A DNA stretch of 64,000 nucleotides from Carnegiea gigantea (lineage: Eukaryota; Streptophyta; Magnoliopsida; Caryophyllales; Cactaceae), in contig JAKOGI010000349.1 in assembly GCA_029747015.1 (NCBI GenBank), positions 122,501 to 186,500 on the forward strand, in the 5' to 3' direction. Made by a program: the position numbers and the translations under genes. Of the stretch, positions 46,152 through 55,857 are shown piece by piece (positions within the stretch are counted from its first letter, which is position 1; each line of letters opens with the position of its first letter). Under the pieces are notes generated by a model. That model saw nothing but the letters and a program-made list of their open reading frames with translations, made no database searches and was not told the DNA's origin.

Positions 46152-48168
46152 TTAGGGATCAGTGGGTGATGGTGACTGTGGAGAAGGGTTTTTGGGAGCA
46201 AGAGAAGAGAGAAGGGCCTGGAGGTCTTCATGGCGTTTGGCAGAGAGGGCCTTCTCTTCATCTAAGGCAGCTTTGACAGCAGAGAGCTCTTCCTTGAGCC
46301 GAGAATTATCTTGAAGAACATCCTCAAGTTTTCCTGAGGAACGGCCAGGAACAGGGCGAGGTGGTCTGGTGCCCTATTTGGAGGCAGAGCCCTCGGCCAA
46401 AGCATACCCACACCCCATAAGGGTGTCAGTCCCTATCTCATCAATGATTTGGGCAGCCACCTTCTTTTTGAGCTCTATCCCAAAATGCTCAAAGACCTTC
46501 GTCAGCAGAAAGCCATATCCAAGATCATGTGCCCGAGTAGTGTTTGCAATACGCGCAATATGGCGAATCATAAGGGCAGGAAGGTTAATGGGTTCCTCCC
46601 TGTCCAATAGATCCACCAGGCACTGATCTAGGGCATCAGCCTGATTGCGATCCTGACCCCTTGAAATTATGTTCCTAATAACGAACATGAAGAGCAATTG
46701 ATGCAGGGGGGTCATGTCACCCTTCTTCACAGAGGTGGGTGTTTGCAGACCCTGGTTTTGACTTAACCGCTGTGAAAGCTCGAGCAGCCTGGCTGTTCCT
46801 AAGACAGACTTATCCTCCCTCACATACACATCAAAACCATGTGAGGGGACACCCAAAATGTCACCCAGAGAGCGGGCATCAAATTGTACTTCTTTATCAC
46901 CAATCGTGCTTGTCACCGCTCCTTCGGTGACAGCACAGTTGGCATAGAATTCAGCCAACTCTGGTTCAGAATACCCCAACTCGGTGTTTGCAAAGAGATC
47001 CAACCACTGCTGGGCTCTCAGTTTTTGCAGGAACACCTCTAACCCATGTTCCTGGAAAAAGGGAACTTTCACTATCTTCCCCCACACTATGTTGCGCTTG
47101 AGCAGATGCGCAACCTTGGTAGAAGAAGGGGAGGTAGTGGTTTTTTTTCGCTCTTTTGAGGGGAGGAGTAGAAGAGGTAGTCTTAGGTGTAGCTGATTTG
47201 GAGAGAGAAGGGGTGAAGGTCTTTCTCTTGGGAGGGGCTGTTGGAGGAGAAGACTTAATGGCAGGGAGAGTGGTTTTCTTAGGAGGAGCTTGTTCTTCGG
47301 AGGACTCGGAGAACACCGGGGTCCCCTGTTTAAAGGGGGTGTTCTCAGAATCAGAATCCGAGAATCCCGCAGAAGAAGAAGAGGAAGAAATTTCCTCAAT
47401 GACTGGAGTGGAAGATTTTGTGGTTCTAGGAGTAGAGTATAGGGCAATTCTTGCAGATTTGCGCATGGGCTTAGCAGATTTTGGAGGAGAGGGGGCTGAG
47501 GCTTTTGAGGGTTGAGGCCTTGTTTGTGGCCTTGATCTAGGCGTTCTGCTACGCCTAGCCACCATCTTAACCCTTTTTCTTTTCTCTCCGGTTTGGAAGA
47601 CCGGAGTGGCTAACTCAGGCTCAGCAGGGGAAATGTTTCCACCATGGCTTCCCCCTGTTTCCAAGGATCTCTCCTCAGAACTTCCCCTCAGATCATCCCT
47701 TAGGTCCTCCTTACACACAAAATTGAGGGATTCAGACCCTGTTTCAGCAACTGTTTCCTTTTCAGGGAACAGCCCAAAAGAACAGGGCTCAACAAACTCA
47801 GAGAAGTCGACAGGGGGCTCAAAGACTTCATCTTTAGACCCAAGATTTTCACCAGATTTCCCAACCTGGGCAGAGTTCTTTTTAGAAGGGGGGTAAACAG
47901 TTGGTCCCTTAAAGACCACCAATTCCCAACCAAAATTGTAGGAAATGTCTTTCAAACCCAAGCCTACTGATTTTAGTCCGACACTCTTCAAAAACCGGAA
48001 GGGTTTAAAGCTGATTGGGCGAGGAGGACTAGGGATTTTACCTTCTAGAATCGCCATTAAAAACGGCGTGACGACAACAAGGTCAAGACTTGTTCCTGAG
48101 GCTGATTCGAATGGCTTCCTTCCCCAGATTGAAGAAGCAGAACTTCCAGAGCCTTCGATTGAAGCCAT
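46152..48168 (-). pseudogene. Sirevirus accessory (env-like) ORF, copy A, broken
   Basis: Orthologue of the intact ORF at 60932-62911 and in the same place, after pol and before the 3' LTR. It starts MASIEGSGSSAS at 48168. The N-terminal block GLKSVGLGLKDISYNFGWEL is conserved; then come a Ser/Thr/Pro/Lys-rich middle with GEKRKRVKMVARRSRTPRS, a globular core (VFLQKLRAQQWLDLF, ELAEFYANCAVTEG, INLPALMIRHIARIANTTRA), and a coiled-coil tail. Two lesions: one extra base in an A8 homopolymer near 47140, which shifts the frame between the middle and the core, and a CAG-to-TAG stop at 46374-46376, just before the coiled coil. The original stop would lie at 46152-46154. Function unknown; see copy B. 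Confidence 0.8.
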
Positions 48169-48179
48169 TTGAGCAAGAA

Positions 48180-48324
48180 TTAGAGAAGGGTTAGGGTTTG
48201 AGAGAAGGAGATTTGCCGGGTACTCGAGAGAAAAGAGAAAAGATATAAGAGAGAGGTAAGGATTGGCAAATTTAAAGGATGAGAAGACGGCAAGATCTTT
48301 TAAAGATCTTCCCGTTACAACGGG
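48180..48324 (-). promoter_or_regulatory. Conserved promoter-like module upstream of accessory ORF A
   Basis: Seen on the minus strand, 5' to 3': CCCGTTGTAACGGG (48311-48324), the near-palindrome AAGATCTTTAAAAGATCTT (48292-48310), TTTAAATT, a CT-rich leader, and a telo-box-like AAACCCTAAC (48190-48199) about 20 bases before the ATG. The same items in the same order occur upstream of copy B (62934-63069). Promoter function is inferred. Confidence 0.55.
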
Positions 48325-48512
48325 TGTTTGCCATAAGTAGCCGCCACTCTATCCTCGGGAAGGCGTGTAATTTAAAACATTTAAACACTAGCTACACATA
48401 TTTGACAATCAAGGAACATACCTGTTCTTGCTGCTTGTTCTTGAATACGAATCATCGGTAATAAGAGTAACATGCCCAATCATGTTGGCTTTTAACACGC
48501 ATCCGCATTCTG

Positions 48513-48514
<2 letters not shown>

Positions 48515-48585
<71 letters not shown>
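48515..48585. repeat. (AT)n microsatellite, about 35 repeats
   Basis: An uninterrupted AT run between pol and the accessory ORF of Sirevirus A. At the equivalent place in copy B (around 63265) there is only CATATAC, so the run expanded in copy A. Confidence 0.95.
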
Positions 48586-48588
<3 letters not shown>

Positions 48589-48678
48589 ATAGCACAAAGA
48601 TTCGACTGCAAACATTGCTATGGACAAATTGCATCTGCAGCATATAAGAGTTGCGAACAGGGGGAGAGAATAGGGTAC

Positions 48679-51600
48679 TTAGGTTGTTTCAATCAAACCT
48701 AGTTCAAGTCTATTTTTCTCAAATTGATCTCTACCTAGTGCTTTAGTGAATATATCAGCAATTTGGTTTTCTGTGGCACAAAAATTCATTGAGATCAACC
48801 CTTTTTCAACATTGTCTCTTAAGAAATGATGACGTATGTCAATATGTTTAGTTCTTTTATGTTGACATGGATTTTTGGCAATATTAATTGCACTTGTGTT
48901 ATCACAAAAAATAGGTATGCATCCAGTGTCAACACAAAAGTCTTTGAGTTGTTGTCTTATCCACAGTAATTGAGCACAACATGAAGCAGCTGCAACATAT
49001 TCAGCTTCTGCTGTGGACATGGCAACTGAATGTTATTTCTTGGTTGCCCAAGATACCAAACAAGGTCCAAGGAAATGAGCCATACCTGAGGTGCTTTTCC
49101 TATCAACCAAGAATCCTGCATAGTCAGCATCAGCATATCCAACAAGATCAAAATTGCAACCTCTAGGATACCATAGAGCTAAATCAGGTGTATGCTTTAA
49201 ATATCTTAGTATCCGTTTAACAGCCTTAAGATGAGTCTCTTTAGGGCAAGACTGAAAACGGGCACATAAACCAACACTGAAAACAATGTCAGGTCTACTA
49301 GCGGTGAGGTATAAGAGTGACCCTATCATGCCTCTATAGAGTTTCTCCTTAACTGAGGGGCTCCCATCATCCATTACCAACTTGGTTGAAGGAGAAATGG
49401 GAGTATCTATGGGCTTGGCCGACTCCATTCCAAAACGCTTAAGTAGTTCCTTGATATACTTTTGTTGATGGATCATGGTGCCGTTTGAAGTTTGCTTGAT
49501 TTGTAAGCCTAAGAAAAAATTAAGCTCACCCATCATGCTCATTTCAAACTCACTCCTCATCATTTTTGAAAAATCATTACATAGATCATGATGAGTTGCA
49601 CCAAATATAATATCATCGACATATACTTGGACAACCAACAAATGTTCCCCCTTAGATTTTAGAAACAAGGTATTGTCTACCTTGCCTCTTCTAAAGTCAT
49701 TTTCAAGTAAAAAGCTTGACAAGCGTTCATACCAAGCTCTAGGAGCTTGTTTTAGACCATAAAGAGCTTTGTCAAGTTGAAAAACATGATCAGGAAGTTC
49801 ATTGTTTTCGAAACCAAGGGCTTGTTTGACATACACCTCTTCCTTAAGGTATCTATTTAGAAATGCACTTTTCACGTCCATTTGATATAGCTTGATCTCC
49901 ATATGGGCTGCAAAGGCTATTAGGATACGAATAGCCTCAATTCTAGCAACTGGTGCAAAGGTTTCTTCGTAATCAATCCCTTCTTCCTGATTGTACCCTT
50001 GAACCACCAGCCGTGCCTTGTTCCTGGTGACTGTTCCTGACTCATCAAGTTTGTTTCGGAACACCCACTTGGTTCCAATGATTGTTCTATCTGCAGGTCG
50101 AGGTACAAGGTGCCATACTTTGTTCCTTTCAAATTGATGAAGTTCTTCTTGCATTACTGTGACCCAATCTGAATCTGCAAGAGCTTCATTCACATTCCTT
50201 GGCTTAATGTTAGAGAGAAACACATAGAATGCACAAAAATTCTTAAGCTTTGACCTAGTTTGCACTCTAGTATTAATATCAGACAAAATTTGTTCAAGAC
50301 GGTGCGAACGTTGGTGCTTCCATGGTCGTGGAGTAAATGGATCCACAGACACATGCTCTACTCTAACTGGAACATTTGGAGACTTAGGCTCACAATCAGT
50401 GCCCGAGCCTGTTTCTGAGGAACCTGACTGGTGTTGTTCCGAGCAGGGTTCAACGGTGTTTCCCCCTGTTTGGTTCTCACCTTGCCTGTCATTCTGAGAA
50501 ACACCTTCAGGAGTTGTTTTCTCCATGGTGTTCTTACCTTGTCTATCTTGGAGCAACACTTCTTTTCGAACAAGACCTAATTCAAATTCTTCCTCCTGTG
50601 CATCATTCTCACTCAACGAGTTAGATTCATCAAAAAGCACATGCACACTTTCCTCAACACATAAGGTTCTTTTGTTAAACACTTTGTAAGCCTTACTGTG
50701 AGAGGAGTAACCAAGAAATATTGCCTCATCACTCCTAGGATCAAACTTTCCTAAGGCATCCTTCCCATTATTATGCACAAAACGCCTACAACCAAATATT
50801 CTCAGGTGCGTAATGTTGGGTTTTCTGCCTTTGAAAAGTTCATAAGGAGTTTTGTTCAAAATAGGTCTGATCATGCATCTATTTATAATGTAACATGAGG
50901 TGTTCAATGCTTATGCGCAGAAATTCCTAGGAAGACCACTAGCAATAAGCATTGTTCTAGTCATATCTTCTAGGGTGCGATTTTTGCGCTCAACCACCCC
51001 ATTTTGTTGGGGTGTTCTTGGAGTTGAGAAGTTATGATCAACACCATGTTCATTACAATAGTTAATAAAACTTGCGTTTTCAAATTCAGTACCATGATCA
51101 GATCTCAAGCTAATTAAAGAGTGTCCTACTCTCTTTTCAACCTTTTTAAGAAAGGCAATAAAATTCTCAAAGGTTTCATCTTGGATGCCAAAAACAAGGT
51201 CCAAGTAAATCGAGAGTAATCATCCACTACAACAAGCACATACCTCTTCCCACCTCTACTTGCTATCCTCATAGGACCACACAGATCAATGTGTAATAAT
51301 TCTAGAGGTCGGGTAGTGCTTACACACTTTTTCGATTTAAAAGAAGATCTGACTTGTTTGCCTTTTGCACAAGCTTCACATACCTTGTCATCATTAAATT
51401 TGATGGAAGGTAGTCCAACAACTAGGTCTTTAGAAACAAGTTTGTTCAGAAGAGATAGACTTGCATGACCTAGTCTCTTGTGCCAGAGCATTACATCATC
51501 ATTCAAGGCGCTCAAACAAGTCAGATTGTTTTGGGGAAGTGTGGAAATACATACTTTGTAAATATTTTTGTGTCGCTTCCCTCTTAATACGACATCTCCT

Positions 51601-51982
51601 GTGTTTGAGTTTACAACCAAGCAACGTGTTGATGAGAACACTACTAGGTTGTTTTTATCACACAGTTGGGATACACTAAGTAAATTATGCTTCAAACCAT
51701 CAACTAAGTATACATTTTCAATCGAGTGGGAGTGGGACTCACCAATCTTACCTATACCGACAATTGTCCCAGACTTACCATTTCCAAATGCCACACTCCC
51801 ACCATCCGAAGCTGTAAGTGAGAGAAAATTGGATTTTTCACCAGTCATATGCCTCGAACACCCACTATTAACATACCACAGCTGCCTGTTTTCAAGGTTG
51901 GGCTGTTTGCCAGGTTGTACCTTAGCCTGTTTGCTGGGTTGTTTGCTGGGTTGTTCTCTCTCACTTCAGCCTGCAAAACAAA
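48679..51982 (-). pseudogene. Copia pol of Sirevirus A (protease-integrase-RT-RNase H)
   Basis: Order from 51982: protease motif WYVNSGCSRHMTG, where the family has Asp (codon 51867-51869 is AAT, so inactive); GAG-pre-integrase zinc finger WHKRLGHAS...CEACAKGKQ; integrase Asp in HIDLCGP, Asp in LRSDHGTEFE, Glu in GVVERKNRTLED; reverse transcriptase from [18 protein letters not shown] through [11 protein letters not shown] and VYVDDIIFG (intact YVDD, about 49610); the RPDIVFSVG segment; RNase H with YADADYAG and MSTAEAEYVAAASCC. Lesions: a one-base deletion near 51185 in integrase, a stop TAA at 50908-50910, and a CAA-to-TAA stop at 49033-49035 splitting RNase H (copy B still has CAA). Pol is not in frame with gag; a TGA ends gag just upstream. 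Confidence 0.9.
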
Positions 51983-53719
51983 TCAAGGGTTAGTTTTGGG
52001 AACCCAGATCCACTTAGGTCCCATTCTTTTAGATAGGTAAAGCTCATCTTTCCTAATCCAGACTTGTTTTACATAACCTTCATTTTGTTTAATAGCATAC
52101 CTTCTTGAAGGACAAGTGTATCGATAGTGACCCGTTTTACCACAGTGAAAGCAAACAATGTTTTCAGGTAATCCAACATACTTTCTGTTTGCAGGGTAAA
52201 CAGTTTGTCTGGGCTTAAATCCTAGTCCTCTTTTGTTTTGGCTGTGATGAGTGTTTAGCCACTCTAATGCTCTTGAGGACTTGTTCCAACGCTTGGTTGT
52301 GACAAGCTCGGTTTCTAGTTTTTCTATATTAGCATGCAAGCTCTTGTTCTCCTCAAGCAAAGCCTCAACCATTCCTTCCACCTCAAGGAGTTTTTCCTCC
52401 ACTCGAGAATAATCTCCCTCTTTTATAAAGAGGTTTTCCTTGAGCATGTTAATATTTTCATATAAGCCCAGTTTTTCATTTTTAAGGGTCTCATTTTCAA
52501 GCTCTAGATCACGAACTTCCTTTGTCAAATCAGCACAGGTATCCATTAAATTATACAGAAGTTCTTCTAGAGTTGCTTTATTGAGACCACGTACCTTGTT
52601 CTTGAGATCAGTTAGGCTGTTTGTTGACTCGTCATCCGAATCTGTATCACTTTGCGCCATGAGAGCTACAGCACCTTCTTCAGTTTCAGTTTCTTCATCC
52701 TTGGAAGAATCACCCCAAGCAGCAAGCATTGCTTTCGAGAATCGTTTTCCTGAACTGTTTACACCTTGTTTCCTGCCTTGTTTCCTAGGGTGTTCGTGCT
52801 CTTGCTCTTCTCGAAGTAGTGGACAGTTCTTCACAATATGATCAAATTTGCCACACTTGAAACACCCAGAGAACTGTTCTCGGGGGGTGTTTCTGCCTTT
52901 GCTGAAGTCCTTCATTTTATTGTTCTCTTTTACTTTCTTGAAGAACTTCTTGAATTTCCGAGTCATCATTGCCATCTCTTCTTCTTCAAGATCTGAATCA
53001 TCATCTTCCAAGGCTTTTAAAGCAAGCCCTCGGTCTTTCTTAGCCTCCTCCTTCTGTTGAGAGTTTTTTCTCAGTTCATACGTTTGAAGATTTCCGATCA
53101 GCTCATCTAGGGTGATCTTGTTCATGTCTTTGGCCTCCTGAATGGCTGTCACCTTGGCTTCCCATGAACGAGGCAAAATCCTTAGGATTTTCCTTACCAA
53201 CTCTTTAGTGGTGAAGGATTTTCCCAGAGATTTTAATTCGTTTGTTATGTGAGTAAAGCGAGTATACATGTCCATCACATTCTCACGATCACCCATGTCA
53301 AACAGCTCATATTGCCTCATGAGTAGCTCAATGCGTGATTGTTTAACTTGACTTGTTCCTTCATAAGCTACTTGCAAGGCATTCCATATTTCCTGAGCTG
53401 ACTCACATTCTGAAATGCGAGTATATTCATCGGGTCCTAGGCCAAAGTATAATAGTTTCTTGGCCTTGGCATTCTTTTCCATCTTCTTGTAATCCTCAGC
53501 ATCAAACTCTACAGGTTCCTTGGGAACCTTCTTTCTATCTTCAAGCACTTTCGTGGGAACAAGGGGCCCGTTCTTGATGAGCATCCATAACTCGTAATCC
53601 TCTGCTTGAATGTAGTTCTCCATCCTGTTTTTCCACCAACTATAGTGTTGGCCATTGAAATAAGGAGGTCGAGTAAAGGATTGACCCTCAAGTATCCCTT
53701 GTGGTGCACTCATCTTCAC
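51983..53719 (-). CDS. Sirevirus A gag
   Basis: A 578-codon open frame, apparently undamaged. Forms the virus-like particle and binds RNA. The N-terminal 60 residues hold the copia gag motif RPPYFNGQHYSWWKNRMENY; residues ~95-215 are the helical gag core (UBN2-type: EIWNALQVAYEGTSQVKQ, LPRSWEAKVTAI). A first zinc knuckle CFKCGKFDHIVKNC is at about residue 286; an acidic stretch (~340-365) is followed by a long heptad-rich coiled coil (~395-470, LENETLKNEKLGLYENINML) and a second knuckle CFHCGKTGHYRYTC at about 523. Two knuckles and a coiled coil are unusual for short copia gags but known in Sireviruses. The Met at 53719 is about 40 bp past the primer site; an alternative is the next Met, two codons on (MSAPQG). 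It ends at TGA; how pol would be expressed (stop, frame change) is unclear. Confidence 0.85.
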   Translation of the reverse strand: MKMSAPQGILEGQSFTRPPYFNGQHYSWWKNRMENYIQAEDYELWMLIKNGPLVPTKVLEDRKKVPKEPVEFDAEDYKKMEKNAKAKKLLYFGLGPDEYTRISECESAQEIWNALQVAYEGTSQVKQSRIELLMRQYELFDMGDRENVMDMYTRFTHITNELKSLGKSFTTKELVRKILRILPRSWEAKVTAIQEAKDMNKITLDELIGNLQTYELRKNSQQKEEAKKDRGLALKALEDDDSDLEEEEMAMMTRKFKKFFKKVKENNKMKDFSKGRNTPREQFSGCFKCGKFDHIVKNCPLLREEQEHEHPRKQGRKQGVNSSGKRFSKAMLAAWGDSSKDEETETEEGAVALMAQSDTDSDDESTNSLTDLKNKVRGLNKATLEELLYNLMDTCADLTKEVRDLELENETLKNEKLGLYENINMLKENLFIKEGDYSRVEEKLLEVEGMVEALLEENKSLHANIEKLETELVTTKRWNKSSRALEWLNTHHSQNKRGLGFKPRQTVYPANRKYVGLPENIVCFHCGKTGHYRYTCPSRRYAIKQNEGYVKQVWIRKDELYLSKRMGPKWIWVPKTNP

Positions 53720-53756
53720 AGATCTCTCAAGGTGTTAGCCTTTTGAAAGAGAACCT

Positions 53757-53768
53757 GCTCTGATACCA
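53757..53768 (-). promoter_or_regulatory. Primer binding site of Sirevirus A
   Basis: The minus strand reads TGGTATCAGAGCAGGTTCTC two bases after the 5' LTR, an intact complement of the initiator-Met tRNA 3' end. Confidence 0.9.
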
Positions 53769-53770
53769 CT

Positions 53771-55350
53771 TGTTGAATTCCAAGAGTACACAACCACAAG
53801 AAGGGGGTGAATTGTGGTGGCCGATTTTCGCCAAATAACTGACAAACAGCCGTAGCACTTGATTGCAGAGACTGTTCGTAGATCACAAACAACCTTAAGC
53901 CTTGTTTGCAGCGGTTGTTCCCAATTGGTTCAGTAGCGAAATTCAAAGTAATAAATGCGGAAATAAAGCACACACAATTTTTACGTGGAAAACACCTCTA
54001 GCCCAACTGAGGTGTGAAAAACCACGACCTACCTCGTGTAGGATTTAACCACTTCACTAACGGGCTGAACACGTTACAAAAGTAACACTCCTTGTTACAA
54101 CTTGTAACCCACATAACCTTCTTCCCTAAGATAGGTTACACCACGTCCAATCACACTATATTGGACACGTCCAAAGTCCACTCGACTATGGACACACTCA
54201 CTCACTTTCTGATCTGAGAACAGGGGTACAAAACACCTTACTGGGGGTGCTTCTGACTTACGCAGATGTAAGGTACAATGAAGTCCTATTATACCAATAT
54301 TTTGAAAGCTCAGTTAAGCACAAGCCTGTCACGGTTTTTCTCTTTGAAATGCAGCTTTTGGAAATCTCTTACTTCTTGTGTAAAAACCGGATATCTAAAT
54401 GGGAGAGAAGATTTCATTATTTAAACACACAAACCCAACGGCTAATACTTTCAAAAAGGATAGCAAAATCTTCTAATATTAGCAGCTTAGGGAGTTTCTT
54501 CAAATAAGATTCCCAACGGCTAGAGAAGATAAGATTTTACTAAAATAAGGGAATTTGATTTTTTCAAGGAATAAAAACTAATTACCCACTAAATATAGCT
54601 GTGCAGATTTTGCCCAAAAAAAGGATAAAGATTTTGGTTCCAAATTTGAAATCAATCACGGCCTAAAAATAAGGGATAAGAATTTTGAAAAGAGATCCTT
54701 AGCAAAAACGGTTTTGCAATCTTTTTCAAATCAAAAATAATCCTTTTTAGAACTTAATTAGTTAGCCTAGGATTTCATAAAAAGATCCTTTAGAGCTAGC
54801 ACCCAACCAAAGGAAATTTACTGGTAAAACAGACAGTCGAGGCTGCTGCAGTTTCAGGAACACCTTAGGCACCCTGTTTTCAGGGTTGTTTGGAAATTGG
54901 TGTTCCAAAGCAAATGTCAAAAACCGTTTTAAGAAGTGTTAAATTGAGACTTTCAAGACTGGCATATTAACAAGAGTCTAAAAGATAAAAACTAAACCAA
55001 ACCAAGACTTCTTGTTGTAAGAATCAGTCATCTTGTCAATAATAAATATGCTGCTCCAAACACCTTGGTCACCTTGATTCCTCGGGTGATCTTGTATAGC
55101 TGAATGTAAGAACTTGTTCCTCAAGACTTAGCCAACTGTTTGGCGAGATTTGTTGTTTGCTGATCTTGTATCACTGAAGCTTGGAACCTGTTCCTAAGAC
55201 TTGTTCTCAACATTTAGCATCCAGGTTAATACGAATATTGCAAACAATAGTGCAGGTCTTGTTTGGAGAGCTTGTTTGGAACAACATTACTTAGACAAAT
55301 ATGTTACACTTGGATTTGTTATCATCAAAACTAAATATAATTATGCAACA
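53771..55350 (-). repeat. 5' LTR of Sirevirus A
   Basis: 1580 bp. Contains GTTACAACTTGTAAC (54094-54108). Followed by target copy GTATC at 55351-55355. Confidence 0.9.
54418..54427 (-). promoter_or_regulatory. Candidate TATA box in Sirevirus LTR
   Basis: The minus strand reads GTTTAAATAA in an AT-poor setting; the equivalent site exists in the 3' LTR (44899-44908) and, as GCTTAAATAA, in copy B (59568-59577). Conservation and position before the LTR leader suggest the core promoter; not proven. Confidence 0.4.
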
Positions 55351-55857
55351 GTATCATTACAAACATAGTACACACAAAAAAAAAAGTGGGACATTAATAC
55401 ATGAGAAGTTGTTTGGAATTGGCTGTCAACTGTGCAAACACAACACATAATATCAGGGACATAACAATCCACCCCAAAAAGAACATCCATGTCTTTGAAA
55501 ACCAACCAAAATGAGACTGAGCAACCCCTATCAAAATGATGGCTAGCTGGCAGCAACAAACCCACATTCTGAGCAGGGAAAAGCAACCTTGAAGACCTAT
55601 GAAGAAAACATAAATAACATAAAAGGATTATTTATTACCATTTAAAGAAAATGAACATATCATGTGTATAATAATACCTTGGTCTGGATAAGAAATGTTC
55701 ATTTGGAAGCTACGGTTTTCTTGGCCTTCTTGGATTGTGTGGGTGGCAATGTTGAAATGCCTAGGTTGCTTCTCTTGCCCTTATTTGCTTAGGAGGCATC
55801 TTAGGTTGTTGATGTGCATGCATGACTTATGACATCCTTTGTTGCTTGGGAGCCTTG
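55351..55857. other. 3' flank of MULE transposase, no gene
   Basis: Non-coding sequence between the Sirevirus A insertion point and the zinc-knuckle exon of the transposase. An 81-codon open frame at 55341-55586 on the minus strand crosses the insertion junction and resembles nothing known to me. Confidence 0.5.

Larger units (their letters stand above)
44254..55350 (-). mobile_element. Sirevirus-type Ty1-copia retrotransposon A
   Basis: 11.1 kb. LTRs 44254-45831 and 53771-55350 open TGTTGAATTC and end GCAACA. A primer site for initiator-Met tRNA lies after the 5' LTR, with two polypurine tracts near the 3' LTR. Order on the minus strand: gag with two zinc knuckles and a coiled coil, then protease, integrase, reverse transcriptase and RNase H, then an accessory ORF. 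Copia domain order, large gag, extra ORF after pol and multiple polypurine tracts fit the Sirevirus group. Pol carries stops, a frameshift and a lost protease Asp; the accessory ORF is also broken, so the copy is not autonomous. The two LTRs differ only at a few percent of sites by eye, so it is young relative to the gypsy elements. Confidence 0.9.

Noticed and set aside
46966..47515. Open frames on the plus strand opposite the accessory ORF
   Set aside because: Antisense shadows of a Ser/Lys/Glu-rich coding region; the minus-strand frame is conserved between copies A and B.
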